Shown: positions 1 through 8,310, numbered from the stretch's first letter. The stretch: 64,000 nt of DNA from Chloroflexota bacterium (GCA_029548365.1 JAKPNN010000014.1:1-64000), one strand, 5' to 3'. The notes: generated from the letters alone by a model not told the origin. Numbers and translations: made by a program.

Positions 1-195
1 GGCGTTTTATCAGCAACAGCTCGCCAACCCATCAACAATGTTGACACATATCTATTAGGCGGCTTAGCCCAATTTTTTATAACGGTCATGTCACGTGGAT
101 GGCTGAATACCCTTACAGGGCATAGGGAGTGCAGCGCTAAGGTCCTCCCCTACGGGTGACCGGAAAATCAATACCTCTGCGGATGATAAATCAAT

Positions 196-244
196 CCGGC
201 GGTTAACCCAGTTGTGAACCGCAAAGAACACAAAGAACACGAAG
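196..244. repeat. Partial repeat-module boundary (CCGGCGGTTAACC plus A-rich tract)
   Basis: The 13-mer CCGGCGGTTAACC at 196-208 is followed by an A-rich tract of AAAGAACAC-type steps. The same pair occurs at 543-590, 1061-1109 and 5072-5111, where it directly precedes the 90-bp arrays. This copy has no array after it, so it looks like a truncated or deleted module. It is non-coding as far as I can see. Confidence 0.7.
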
Positions 245-339
245 TTTGCCTTCGTTTAGTGAATAGTGAATGGTGAATGGGCGTAGAGTAGACCGGGGGT
301 GGAAGACCGGAGAGAGATACATCCCCACATCCCCCGTCG

Positions 340-501
340 TAGGGGCGGACTTCCATGTCCGCCTAGGGCAGGCACAGCTCGATACCCTTGCAGGGCACAG
401 GGAGTGCTACGCGAAGACCTGCCCCTACAGGTGACCGGGGCGGGTACAGCTCAATACCCTTGCAGGGCACAGGGAGTGCTGCGTGAAGGGTTGCCCCTAC
501 G
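340..501. repeat. REP-like palindromic elements, two in tandem
   Basis: Two copies (about 340-428 and 443-501). The first has TAGGGGC at its left end and GCCCCTA at its right end, around a body that includes CCCTTGCAGGGCACAGGGAG; the second has the body and the right end. The same ends and body recur at 930-1018, 1538-1626, 4977-5029 and 5540-5628. They carry no gene of their own. Confidence 0.8.
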
Positions 502-590
502 GATGACCAACAAATCAATACCTCTGTGGATGATCAATCAATCCGGCGGTTAACCGTGTTTTGAACCACAAAGGACGCAAAGAACACGAA

Positions 591-900
591 GTTTGTCACT
601 ACGAGCTTACGGCGTGATCTCATGTATCCACCAGAGATTGCTCCTCTCCGCTGCGCTCCGATCGCAATGACAACGTGTTTGTTTGTCCTCGCGAGCATAC
701 GGCGCGATCTCATGTTTCCACCAAAGATTGCTTCTCTCCGCTGCGCTCCGATCGCAATGACAACGTGTTTGTTTGTCCTCGCGAGCATACGGCGCGATCT
801 CATGTTTCCACCAGAGATTGCTTCTCTCCGCTGCGCTCCGATCGCAATGACAACGCGTTTGTTTGTCATTGCGAGCTTGCGAAGCGATCTCAGTTTTTGG
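591..900. repeat. 90-bp tandem repeat array, 3 units plus partial
   Basis: Units begin with GTTTGTC at 591, 681 and 771, with a truncated fourth at 861. The period is exactly 90 bp and units differ by only a few bases. Each unit holds two inverted-looking halves, GCGAGC..GCGATCTC and GAGATTGC..GATCGCAATGAC, so it could fold back on itself. Because 90 is a multiple of three and units lack stops in several frames, long open frames run through on both strands. I regard these as by-products of the repeat, not genes. Confidence 0.9.
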
Positions 901-929
901 CGATGCACCCGAAATACATAATCCCATCG

Positions 930-1018
930 TAGGGGCGGATTTCCATGTCCGCCCAGGGCAACCACGGCTCGATACCCTTGCAGGGCACAGGGAGTGCTGC
1001 GCGAAGGGTTGCCCCTAC
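930..1018. repeat. REP-like palindromic element
   Basis: The element is bounded by TAGGGGC and GCCCCTA. It follows the 90-bp array after a conserved stretch containing GATGCACCCGAAA, and precedes the next module boundary at 1061. Confidence 0.8.
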
Positions 1019-1108
1019 GGGTGACCGGCAAATCAATACCTCTGCGGATGATCGATCGATCCGGCGGTTAACCCTGTTTTGAACCACAAAGGACGCAAAG
1101 AACACGAA

Positions 1109-1508
1109 GTTTGTCACTACGAGCTTACGGCGCGATCTCATGTTTCCACCGGAGATTGCTTCTCTCCGCTGCGCTCTGATCGCAATGACAACGCGTTTGT
1201 TTGTCACTACGAGCTTACGGCGCGATCTCATGTTTCCACCAGAGATTGCTTCTCTCCGCTGCGCTCCGATCGCAATGACAACGCGTTTGTTTGTCATCGC
1301 GAGCTTGCGAAGCGACCTCATGTTTCCACCAGAGATTGATTCTCTCTGCTGCGCTCTGATCACAATGACAACGCGTTTGCTTGTCATCGCGAGCTTACGG
1401 CGCGATCTCATGTTTCCACCAGAGATTGCTTCTCTCCGCTGCGCTCCGATCGCAATGACAACGCGTTTGTTTGTCATCGCGAGCTTGCGAAGCGATCTCG
1501 GTTTTTGG
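1109..1508. repeat. 90-bp tandem repeat array, 4 units plus partial
   Basis: Units start at 1109, 1199, 1289 and 1379, with a partial at 1469. The flanks match the array at 591-900: the A-rich tract before it and the GTTTTTGG..GATGCACCCG stretch plus REP element after it. The modules therefore differ mainly in unit number (3 versus 4). Module boundaries at 543 and 1061 are 518 bp apart. Confidence 0.9.
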
Positions 1509-1537
1509 CGATGCACCCGAAACAGATAATCCCATTG

Positions 1538-1626
1538 TAGGGGCGGATTTCCATGTCCGCCCAGGGCAACCACGGCTCAATACCCTTGCAGGGCACAGGG
1601 AGTGCTGCGCGAAGGGTTGTCCCTAC
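1538..1626. repeat. REP-like palindromic element
   Basis: This has the same ends and body as the copy at 930-1018. It is followed by GATCAAAAAACAATT and TTGTAATTTCTCCAT, a tail that is repeated after the REP element at 5540-5628. The tail therefore belongs to the module. Confidence 0.8.
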
Positions 1627-1650
1627 GGGTGATCAAAAAACAATTGGATT

Positions 1651-1740
1651 TGTAATTTCTCCATTGTCATCCAGGAACGCATCCCCCTGTTTGGCGAGGT
1701 TACCAATGGTGAAGTGCACCACTACACTGCGGGGGATTGA
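1651..1740 (+). pseudogene. Remnant of REP-associated (Y1/RAYT) transposase, N-terminal part
   Basis: Reading 1666-1740 in the frame of the stop at 1738 gives VIQERIPLFGEVTNGEV and then a stop. The pattern T-x-x-x-Q-x-R-x-x-L-F-G-E-x-x-x-G-E resembles the first strands of IS200/RAYT-type Y1 transposases. No start codon, HUH motif or catalytic tyrosine follows, so it is a short dead fragment at most. It sits at the edge of the repeat island next to a REP element, as expected for this family. The call rests on a short motif and is tentative. Confidence 0.4.
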
Positions 1741-1861
1741 TTGCAATCTGCGCAAAATCTAAGATAATTAAGCTAACCCTGCGCCACAGACAGGGATGTT
1801 AGCCTTAAAACCGTCATGTTTTGGCAGGTTTTACGTTATACAGGTTAGAAGAGGACGCTTT

Positions 1862-2389
1862 ATGGATGTTCAAAACCAGGCACCCCATATTTTTGATGAG
1901 GAAACTTTGATTGCTTTATACGATGACCACAGCGATTCAATTTATCGGTACGCCTTCCGCTCTTTAGGCGAAGCAAACCTGGCGGAAGATTGCGTTGCCG
2001 ATGTGTTCATCCGCTTTTTGGAACGGGTGGCCACGGGTAAGGCGCTGACCGGCAATATCAGGGCTTACCTTTACCGGGTTGCGCACAACTGGGTTGTGGA
2101 TCATTACCGCCGGGAAAAACCAGAAGCAGACCTGGAAGCCCAGCCCCTCCCGGCTCACAATGCAAACCCTGAAAATCGCCTCTTTGAAAAGGAAAACCAG
2201 GCTCGCCTGCGTCAGGCCCTGCTGGCATTGCCGGAAGACCAGCGGTTGGTGATTGAGCTGCGGGTGATGGAAAAATGGCCCTACGAAGCGGTAGCCGATG
2301 TTTTGGGTAAATCGGTTGAAGCCAGCCGGGCTTTGCAATATCGCGCCCTTAAAAAATTACGACAATCCTTTAGCCCACAATGGATGTGA
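1862..2389 (+). CDS. RNA polymerase sigma factor, ECF subfamily
   Basis: An extracytoplasmic-function sigma-70 factor of 175 residues, a usual length for the family. Region 2 is visible as YDDHSDSIYRYAFRSLG through the AEDCVADVFIRFLE helix and the YLYRVAHNWVVDHYRR segment. Region 4 follows as LALPEDQRLVIELRVMEKWPYEAVADVLGKS, a helix-turn-helix for the -35 element. I chose ATG 1862, which has AGAGGACG about 6 nt upstream. An in-frame ATG at 1796 would add 22 residues unlike the family. The next gene starts 4 nt after the stop and encodes a membrane protein that probably acts as its anti-sigma or sensor partner. The identity of the family is firm; the signal it answers is unknown. Confidence 0.93.
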   Translation: MDVQNQAPHIFDEETLIALYDDHSDSIYRYAFRSLGEANLAEDCVADVFIRFLERVATGKALTGNIRAYLYRVAHNWVVDHYRREKPEADLEAQPLPAHNANPENRLFEKENQARLRQALLALPEDQRLVIELRVMEKWPYEAVADVLGKSVEASRALQYRALKKLRQSFSPQWM

Positions 2390-2392
2390 ACC

Positions 2393-4108
2393 ATGCATAA
2401 AAAGAACGACTACCACCCGATGACCGATGCCGAGCTGGAAGGCTTGCTGGCTGAAATTGGCCAGGTGCCACAGCGCAATCCGGATAACGCCGCCCGGGCG
2501 AAAGCCCGGTATTTAATCGCTGCGGGAAGGTGCCTGCAAGCAATAACAACCGAACAAACAACAAAAACAAGACGAAAAAAGGAGTTCAAGGAAATGCAAC
2601 CTTTCTTAAAAAGATTTTCACTGGCTTTTACACTGGCCGCTGTTTTACTGGTCTTTCTGCTGGGCGGGGTGGGAGTAACCGCAGCGGCGGCCTCGAGCGC
2701 GCTGCCTGGCGACCCATTGTACGGGGTTAAAACCGGGTGGGAGCGAACGCGACTTCAACTGACCAGGCAGGATTTCAAAAAGGTGGAGCTCAACCTGGCT
2801 TACGCCCAAAACCGACTGGATGAAATTGAAGCGTTAATCACGGCAGAACGTCTGGATGATTTAGAAGCCCCCGTGCAGGCCTATGAAACCTGTATCTTAG
2901 AAGCGCTGGCCGGGCTGGAAGGCATTCGCAGTAACAGCCTGGCAGCCGATTCCCAGCTGGGTCGTGCCATCAGGGCCTCCCTGGGAAAATACACCGCCGA
3001 CTTGGAGACCCTCTCCAACCGTGTGCAGACCCAGCGAAGGGAGCGGCTCGAAGAAGCGACCCTGTTTTCAAAATCGGCCGGCGCCTACCATGGGAAGATT
3101 GAATTCGTCGGCACGGTTAACGCAATCGACCCGAACCTGTGGATCGTTTCCGGGCTTGAGGTGATCATCACCGCGTCAACTGAAGTTGAAATGGGGATTG
3201 ATCTTGGTCAACAGGTGGAAGTGAAAGGTTGGGTGGACGCTCTGGGCAGCATTTACGCCCGGAAGATTGAACACGAAGCGGATGGGCGGGCTTTCAACCT
3301 GAACGGGAAGGGCGAATTTTTGGGCATCGTCAACGAAATTCAACCCGATTACTGGATCGTCAACGGCATTCGTTTCGAAGTCTCAGCCACAGCCAAGATT
3401 GAGCCCGGCATCGGGGTGGGCGATTTCGTTGAGGTGGAATTTGTGCGCAACAACAAAGATGAATATATCTTGCGGGAGGCAGAATTCGCGTTAGACGACA
3501 ACGAATATTACGGCACCGTCGATGAAATCCACACCGAATACTGGGTGATTGACGGCCTGCGTTTCGAGCTTTTGCCGAAATCGAAGATTGAAAAGGGCAT
3601 CAAGGTCGGCGACTTTGTCGAGGTGGAATTTGTGCGCAACGCGTCCGGCGAAAACTATTTACTGGAGGTTGAATTTGCCGACAGCGAAATCTACGGCGTG
3701 GTTGACGAAATCCACACCGATTACTGGATCGTCAACGGCATCCGTTTTGAACTGCTGCCAAATTCGAAGATTGAAAACGGCATCAAGGTCAGCGACTTTG
3801 TCGAGGTGGAATTTGTACGCAACCAGGCTGGTGAGTACATTCTGCTGGAGGTTGAACACAAAGATGCTTACAACAGCTCTGATGCTGGCTACGGCTATAA
3901 CCGCCACGGCGGTGATGATGATGAAATGGTTGGCTTTGTGGACGAAATCCATTCCGATTACTGGATTATTAATGGCATCCGCTTTAACCTCCTGCCGAAA
4001 TCTGAAATAGAGCGGGGGATTAAGGTTGGTGATTTTGTCGAGGTTGAATTCTTTAAAAACTGTGCCGGGGAATACTTCTTGCTGGAGGTTGAACACGAAG
4101 ATGATTGA
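2393..4108 (+). CDS. Membrane protein with DUF5667 and five DUF5666-like repeats (putative anti-sigma partner)
   Basis: 571 residues. A charged N-terminal part of about 70 residues (cytoplasmic by inference) is followed by one membrane segment near residues 75-100. Then comes a DUF5667-type stretch (ALPGDPLYGVKTGWERTRL and following helices). From about residue 235 to the end there are five repeats of roughly 55-65 residues with the core D-Y-W-I-V-N-G-I-R-F..I-x-x-G-I-K-V-G-D-F-V-E-V-E, which I match to DUF5666. Repeats 2-5 are very alike, pointing to recent duplication. The gene starts 4 nt after the ECF sigma gene, so the two are co-transcribed. Anti-sigma or sensor function is inferred from that pairing. 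The repeats would lie outside the membrane. Confidence 0.85.
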   Translation: MHKKNDYHPMTDAELEGLLAEIGQVPQRNPDNAARAKARYLIAAGRCLQAITTEQTTKTRRKKEFKEMQPFLKRFSLAFTLAAVLLVFLLGGVGVTAAAASSALPGDPLYGVKTGWERTRLQLTRQDFKKVELNLAYAQNRLDEIEALITAERLDDLEAPVQAYETCILEALAGLEGIRSNSLAADSQLGRAIRASLGKYTADLETLSNRVQTQRRERLEEATLFSKSAGAYHGKIEFVGTVNAIDPNLWIVSGLEVIITASTEVEMGIDLGQQVEVKGWVDALGSIYARKIEHEADGRAFNLNGKGEFLGIVNEIQPDYWIVNGIRFEVSATAKIEPGIGVGDFVEVEFVRNNKDEYILREAEFALDDNEYYGTVDEIHTEYWVIDGLRFELLPKSKIEKGIKVGDFVEVEFVRNASGENYLLEVEFADSEIYGVVDEIHTDYWIVNGIRFELLPNSKIENGIKVSDFVEVEFVRNQAGEYILLEVEHKDAYNSSDAGYGYNRHGGDDDEMVGFVDEIHSDYWIINGIRFNLLPKSEIERGIKVGDFVEVEFFKNCAGEYFLLEVEHEDD

Positions 4109-4201
4109 CCTCTGCCGTACAAATGATGCTGATTAAACGCCCCTTGCCGAATTTAACTTGATCAGCGTCGTGGACATAAGCGGCTGACCCAGCGTGAAAC
4201 T

Positions 4202-4230
4202 AAAAACCCACTTTTAAGGTGGGTTTTTTT
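4202..4230 (+). terminator. Intrinsic terminator of the ECF sigma operon
   Basis: A perfect 10-bp stem (4202-4211 with 4219-4228, AAAAACCCAC/GTGGGTTTTT) encloses a 7-nt loop and ends in a run of seven T. It lies 94 nt after the stop of the DUF5666 protein. Confidence 0.9.
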
Positions 4231-4274
4231 GATGCCGGTCAATGGGGCTGTTTTCAGCCTATTGATCGCCGCAT

Positions 4275-4520
4275 TCAAGCCGACCCATTGAGCCGGCTGA
4301 CCATCTCCTGAAGGAAGGCGATATAAAAGCTGATCATCCTGGCGGTATTTTCGAAAGAACGGCGCTCGTTGACAGCGTGTACGCGCTGGGTATCGGTTGG
4401 ATCTAAAATAATTGGTGAAAAGCGGAAGGCGTTTTCGGTCACCGAGGCGTAGTGGCGATCATCGGTACCGTCCACCACCAGGTAAGGCGCCGTCAGCGCC
4501 CCGGGGAGATGGTAGTGTGG
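4275..4520 (-). pseudogene. C-terminal fragment of an M20-family peptidase
   Basis: The last ~80 codons read PYLVVDGTDDRHYASV, then AFRFSPIILD, VHAVNERRSFENTARM and SFYIAFLQEM. This is the typical C-terminus of M20/PM20D1-type zinc peptidases, where GTDxRHY carries a metal-ligand histidine and the H-x-x-N-E-R segment follows. The frame continues to an upstream ATG at 4544. Homology stops near 4515-4520, where transposase remnant and repeat sequence begin. More than 300 residues are missing, including the N-terminal metal site, so it cannot be active. The gene was probably cut by insertion of the repeat island. Confidence 0.8.
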
Positions 4521-4524
4521 GTGT

Positions 4525-4722
4525 GTGATGAAATGCCAGATCATGCCGAATCATTTTCATCGGATTATTGAAATGCACATTGACGATGCACCCGAAACAG
4601 ATAATCCCATTGTAGGGGCAACCCTCCGTGTCCGCCCAGGGCAACCACGGAGGGTTGCCTCTACGGGTGACCAACAAATCAAACTCCCTGCGATTGATGC
4701 ATCGGCCCAGGGTCACGGGTAA
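4525..4722 (+). pseudogene. Remnant of REP-associated (RAYT) transposase, HUH-motif part fused to a REP palindrome
   Basis: Translation gives CQIMPNHFHRIIEMHIDDAP, the M-P-N-H-x-H-x-I motif of Y1/RAYT transposases, where the two histidines bind the metal. It runs straight into the REP palindrome at 4613-4663, which is read as VGATLRVRPGQPRRVASTGD. No upstream strands and no catalytic tyrosine helix are present. It is a fragment wedged against the broken M20 peptidase. Confidence 0.65.
4613..4663. repeat. REP palindrome, 18-bp stem
   Basis: 4613-4630 pairs with 4646-4663 over 18 bp with a single G-T mismatch, leaving a 15-nt loop. It is the shortest and cleanest REP element in the window and lies inside the transposase remnant. 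Confidence 0.9.
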
Positions 4723-4817
4723 AAAATCCGTTGGTCACCGTGTGTTCACGCCAGTGAACCACGTGACAATGTCTGTCATCACAAGCTACGACTGCGAAGC
4801 GCCACCAAGCAATGCGA

Positions 4818-4940
4818 ATTTGTCATCGCGAGCTTGCGAAGCGATCTAATGTTTCCACTAGAGATTGCTTATCTCTGCTGCGCTACGATCGCAATGACAA
4901 CGCGTTTGTTTGTCATCGCGAGCTTGCGAAGCGATCTCGG
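4818..4940. repeat. 90-bp repeat, single unit plus partial
   Basis: One complete unit (the TGTCATCGCG cores at 4821 and 4911 are exactly 90 bp apart) is followed by a partial unit and the conserved tail. It is the shortest array of the four, showing unit numbers of 1, 3, 4 and 4 in the same context. Confidence 0.85.
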
Positions 4941-4976
4941 TTTTTGGTGATGCTCCCGAAATAGATAATCCCATCG

Positions 4977-5029
4977 TAGGGGCGGACTTTCGCGTAGCAC
5001 TCCCTGTGCCCTGCAAGGGTTGCCCCTAC
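4977..5029. repeat. REP-like palindromic element, shortened
   Basis: The TAGGGGC and GCCCCTA ends are kept. The body is reversed relative to other copies: it reads CACTCCCTGTGCCCTGCAAGG, where the others read CCTTGCAGGGCACAGGGAGTG. Confidence 0.8.
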
Positions 5030-5110
5030 GGGTGACCGGCAAATCTATACCTCTGTGGATGATGCATCAATCCGGCGGTTAACCCTTTTTAGAACCACAA
5101 AGGACACGAA

Positions 5111-5510
5111 GTTTATCATTGCGAGCTTACGGCGCGATCTCATGTTTCCACCAGAGATTGCTTCTCTCCGCTGCGCTCTGATCGCAATGACAACGCGTTT
5201 GTTTGTCATCGCGAGCTTGCGAAGCGATCTCATGTTTCCACTAGAGATTGCTTCTCTCTGCTGCGCTCCGATCGCAATGACAACGCGTTTGTTTGTCATC
5301 GCGAGCTTACGGCGCGATCTCATGTTTCCACTAGAGATTGCTTCTCTCTGCTGCGCTCTGATCACAAAGACAACGCGTTTGTTTGTCATCGCGAGCTTGC
5401 GAAGCGACCTCATGTTTCCACCAGAGATTGCTTCTCTCCGCTGCGCTCCGATCGCAATGACAACGCGTTTGTTTGTCATCGCGAGCTTGCGAAGTGATCT
5501 CGGTTTTTGG
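5111..5510. repeat. 90-bp tandem repeat array, 4 units plus partial
   Basis: Units start at 5111, 5201, 5291 and 5381, with a partial at 5471. The flanks match those of the arrays at 591 and 1109. Confidence 0.9.
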
Positions 5511-5539
5511 TGATGCACCCGAAATACATAATCCCACTG

Positions 5540-5628
5540 TAGGGGCGGACCTTCGCGAAGCACTCCCTGTGCCCTGCAAGGATATCGAGCCGTGTCCGCC
5601 CAAGGCAGGTACTGAGTCCTGCCCCTAC
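5540..5628. repeat. REP-like palindromic element
   Basis: It has TAGGGGC/GCCCCTA ends and is followed by the GATCAAAAAACAATT..TTGTAATTTCTCCAT tail also seen at 1631-1664. The repeat island ends here. Confidence 0.8.
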
Positions 5629-5700
5629 GGGTGATCAAAAAACAATTACAATTGTAATTTCTCCATAAACACGACCAGCCGGACCCTGTACAACCACAAA

Positions 5701-5727
5701 AACCCCGGCGACCAACCGGGGTTTTTT
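5701..5727. terminator. Terminator after glutamate dehydrogenase
   Basis: An 8-bp stem (AACCCCGG/CCGGGGTT) with a 7-nt loop. T-rich runs follow it in both directions, so it can work on both strands. It lies 26 nt beyond the stop of the minus-strand dehydrogenase gene. Confidence 0.85.
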
Positions 5728-5752
5728 AGGTGCGACTAAAAAATAATTTAAG

Positions 5753-7039
5753 TTACAGCCAGCCGCGCAGCTCCATCGCCTTAACCACTTTATCAATCGC
5801 CACCATGTAGGCCGCATCGCGCATGTACACATCCTGTGCTTTGGACATATCATACACCGAGGAGTAAGCCTGGGTCATTTTGTCATCCAATTTTTCCAAC
5901 ACCTCGGTCTTGGTCCAGTAGAAGTTCATGTCATTCTGGACGCCCTCAAAGTACGAGGTGGTCACGCCGCCGGCATTGCACAGGAAGTCGGGGATCACAA
6001 AAATGCCGCGCGCTTTCAACACCTCATCCGCCTCAGGGGTCGTGGGGCCGTTGGCGCCTTCAGCCAGGATCTTCACCCGGCTGTGGATCTTCTTGACCGA
6101 TTCACCATTCACCTGCCCTTCCAGCGCCGCCGGGATGAGAACGTCCACCTCTTTGGTGATCCATTCATCGCCATCTTCGATTGTATATCCGGCGCCTACC
6201 GCCTGGTCCTTGTTGATTGATCCATACTGATCGGTGATGCTCACTAAGAAATCAAGGTCGATGCCATCATCTTTGCAGACCGTGTAAGAGGCGCGATCAT
6301 CACGATCCCAATAGCTGACACAGATCACCTTTCCGCCCAGTTGTTTGATAAAGCCCTCCGCCACAAATTGAGCCACGTTGCCAAAGCCCTGGATGGCTGC
6401 CGTGGTTTTGGTCGAATCGATCTTGAGGTGCTTCATGGTTTCACGCACGGTGTAAATCACGCCGTAGCCTGTGGCTTCTCGCCGACCGAGGGAACCGCCG
6501 CCGCCCACCGGCTTGCCGGTGATCACGCCCGGGGTGTACTGCCCGGTGATGGTCGAATATTCATCCATCATCCAGCCCATCATCTGCGGATTGGTGCCAA
6601 CATCGGGCGCAGGCACGTCCTGCCGGGGGCCAATATTGCGCCAGATACTGCGCACATACGCCCGGCTCAGCCGCTCTTTTTCATCCATGGATAGGGTTGC
6701 CGGGTCGACGACGACGCCGCCCTTGCCGCCGCCCAGGGGGATATCGGCAACGGCGCATTTCCAGGTCATCCACATGGCCAGGGCGCGCACGGTATCCGCT
6801 GTTTCACCCGGATGAAAGCGGATTCCACCCTTCGCCGGTCCGCGGGCATCATTGTGCTGCACACGATAGCCCTGAAACACGCGAATACTGCCATCATCCA
6901 TCTGTACCGGCAGGCGCAGATGGTATTCGCGCAGCGGAAACCGCAGTATCTCCCTGACCTGCTGGTCGAGGCCCAAAAGGTCTGCAACCCGGTCAAATTG
7001 CTTCTGAGCCATGGTAAAGGCATTGGTATGTTCTGACAT
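5753..7039 (-). CDS. gdhA: Glutamate dehydrogenase (Glu/Leu/Phe/Val dehydrogenase family)
   Basis: Interconverts glutamate with 2-oxoglutarate and ammonium using NAD(P); cytosolic. 428 residues, typical for the hexameric family. Visible motifs are the substrate-binding GPAKGGIRFHP (Lys70), the active-site PLGGGKGG (Lys106), PAPDVGTN (Asp146), and the nucleotide-binding GFGNVA in the second domain. An in-frame ATG 20 codons upstream exists. I chose 7039 because AGGAG lies 7 nt before it and the protein then begins like its relatives. It stands alone between a repeat island and a divergent lipoprotein gene. Coenzyme preference cannot be read safely. Confidence 0.96.
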   Translation of the reverse strand: MSEHTNAFTMAQKQFDRVADLLGLDQQVREILRFPLREYHLRLPVQMDDGSIRVFQGYRVQHNDARGPAKGGIRFHPGETADTVRALAMWMTWKCAVADIPLGGGKGGVVVDPATLSMDEKERLSRAYVRSIWRNIGPRQDVPAPDVGTNPQMMGWMMDEYSTITGQYTPGVITGKPVGGGGSLGRREATGYGVIYTVRETMKHLKIDSTKTTAAIQGFGNVAQFVAEGFIKQLGGKVICVSYWDRDDRASYTVCKDDGIDLDFLVSITDQYGSINKDQAVGAGYTIEDGDEWITKEVDVLIPAALEGQVNGESVKKIHSRVKILAEGANGPTTPEADEVLKARGIFVIPDFLCNAGGVTTSYFEGVQNDMNFYWTKTEVLEKLDDKMTQAYSSVYDMSKAQDVYMRDAAYMVAIDKVVKAMELRGWL

Positions 7040-7561
7040 AATTTCTCCTATCAATTGGTGTTTATTAAGTGTGTCTGATACTTCTTTGCAGGCAGTCAAC
7101 GCATCTCCGTGCTGGTTATGATTAAAAATACGCGGGTATCTCGGATGAATACCCGCGCAAAATTTGGCTCAGTTGTCCCTGGGTTAAGAACATGCCTGCT
7201 CCATAGAGTTCTGATTCGAATTAACCATAACTGAGATTCGATTTTCCGTCAATATGCATGCTGTAAAGCCTTCCGGATGCCATTCGTCATGTATCCGTTA
7301 TGCAGGCTTCCGCCGGGGTGATCGCAAAGTCAAACACGCTTGCCCGACCAATGATGATTAGATTGCGAACCCTCCTTCCCATCCTTCGTGCCAGTAGCAG
7401 CATGGACCCGCCCCCCTCCCTGAAGGAAGGGGGGGCCAAAATGTCAAAACCATGCTGGTTTACACATGGTGGGTGGAAAATGGAACCCCAGGCGCATAAA
7501 ATGCGTCTATGTGACGAAAGTAAGCAGAAGATTGATACTCAAATTGTTTTTGGAGGTAAAA
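7040..7561. other. Gene-less stretch between divergent genes
   Basis: 522 bases upstream of both gdhA (minus) and the SIMPL lipoprotein (plus). Besides the hairpin at 7131-7157 it holds a C/G-rich imperfect hairpin at about 7408-7436 (CCCCCCTCC against GGAAGGGGGG). I see no convincing gene, and no clear -35/-10 pair for either neighbour. Confidence 0.6.
7131..7157 (-). terminator. Hairpin with T-tract in the gdhA upstream region
   Basis: A 9-bp stem, CGCGGGTAT/ATACCCGCG, with a 9-nt loop. On the minus strand it is followed by TATTTTTAAT. It sits about 90 nt before the gdhA start, so it may end upstream transcription or act as an attenuator in a long leader. I cannot tell which. Confidence 0.5.
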
Positions 7562-8281
7562 ATGTCTAAAAAATTAAATTTATTGTTCGTCAGCATCCTG
7601 GTTTTGGGCGCACTGGCAGCCTGCTCGCCGAAAGCCCAGCTCACCAGCCCGGAACACACCCGCTCACTCTCGGTCAACGGGATTGGCCGGGTCACCATCG
7701 TTCCTAACATGGCAACGATCAACGTCGGCGTCCATTCCGAAGCGGAAGCCGTCACCGATGCCCTGGAGGCTAACAGCGCACAGGCCAACGCCATTTCACA
7801 GGTTTTGCAAAAGATGGGCGTTGAAGAAAAGGATATTCAAACCTCAAACTTCAATATCTATCCGAACGACCGCTGGAATCCCATGACCGGAGAGGTGGAA
7901 GGTCGCTACTTCGCGGTTGATAACACCGTCAATGTGACCGTGCGCGATTTATCCACCCTGGGTGAAGTGCTCAACGCAGTTGTAGAGGCAGGTGCAAATT
8001 CGATCTACGGGATTACCTTCAACGTTGACGATCGCTCAGCAGCGATTGCCGAGGCACGCGATTTAGCGATTGCTGATGCAAAGGTTAAAGCCGAAGCGAT
8101 TGCTACCTCAGCCGGCGTCAGGTTGGGCGAGATCATCAGCATCAGCGTCTATGAATCCAGCATGCCCATCAGTGTCTATGATGGCATGGGTGGGATGATG
8201 GCAGCAGAAACGGACGTCCCCATCGCCGCCGGCACGCTGAGCGTTGTGATGGAATGCAACGTCAGCTACGCCATCAAGTAA
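7562..8281 (+). CDS. SIMPL (DUF541) domain lipoprotein
   Basis: 239 residues. The N-terminus is a lipoprotein signal, with lipobox LAAC and Cys21 as the lipidation site. The rest is a SIMPL/DUF541 domain: SVNGIGRVTIVPNMATINVGV, then a helical A-x-x-x-A segment, VEEKDIQTSNFNIYP and a second half ending in a conserved strand. The family is found in many cell envelopes and its molecular role is poorly defined. ATG 7562 is chosen because TGGAGG lies 7 nt upstream and it begins the signal peptide. It is monocistronic, followed by a 9-bp hairpin. Confidence 0.9.
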   Translation: MSKKLNLLFVSILVLGALAACSPKAQLTSPEHTRSLSVNGIGRVTIVPNMATINVGVHSEAEAVTDALEANSAQANAISQVLQKMGVEEKDIQTSNFNIYPNDRWNPMTGEVEGRYFAVDNTVNVTVRDLSTLGEVLNAVVEAGANSIYGITFNVDDRSAAIAEARDLAIADAKVKAEAIATSAGVRLGEIISISVYESSMPISVYDGMGGMMAAETDVPIAAGTLSVVMECNVSYAIK

Positions 8282-8310
8282 GCCGGGTTGCCAAAAACCC
8301 CAAACAAGTA

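Noticed and set aside
534-1573. Long open frames on both strands through the 90-bp arrays
   Set aside because: They arise because the unit length is a multiple of three and lacks stops; the translations are repeats of the unit, with no ribosome site and no protein-like composition.
591-5510. CRISPR array
   Set aside because: The 90-bp units follow each other directly without spacers, and no cas gene is near.
7040-7099. Upstream start of glutamate dehydrogenase
   Set aside because: The ATG 20 codons earlier has no ribosome site, while ATG 7039 has AGGAG at the right distance.
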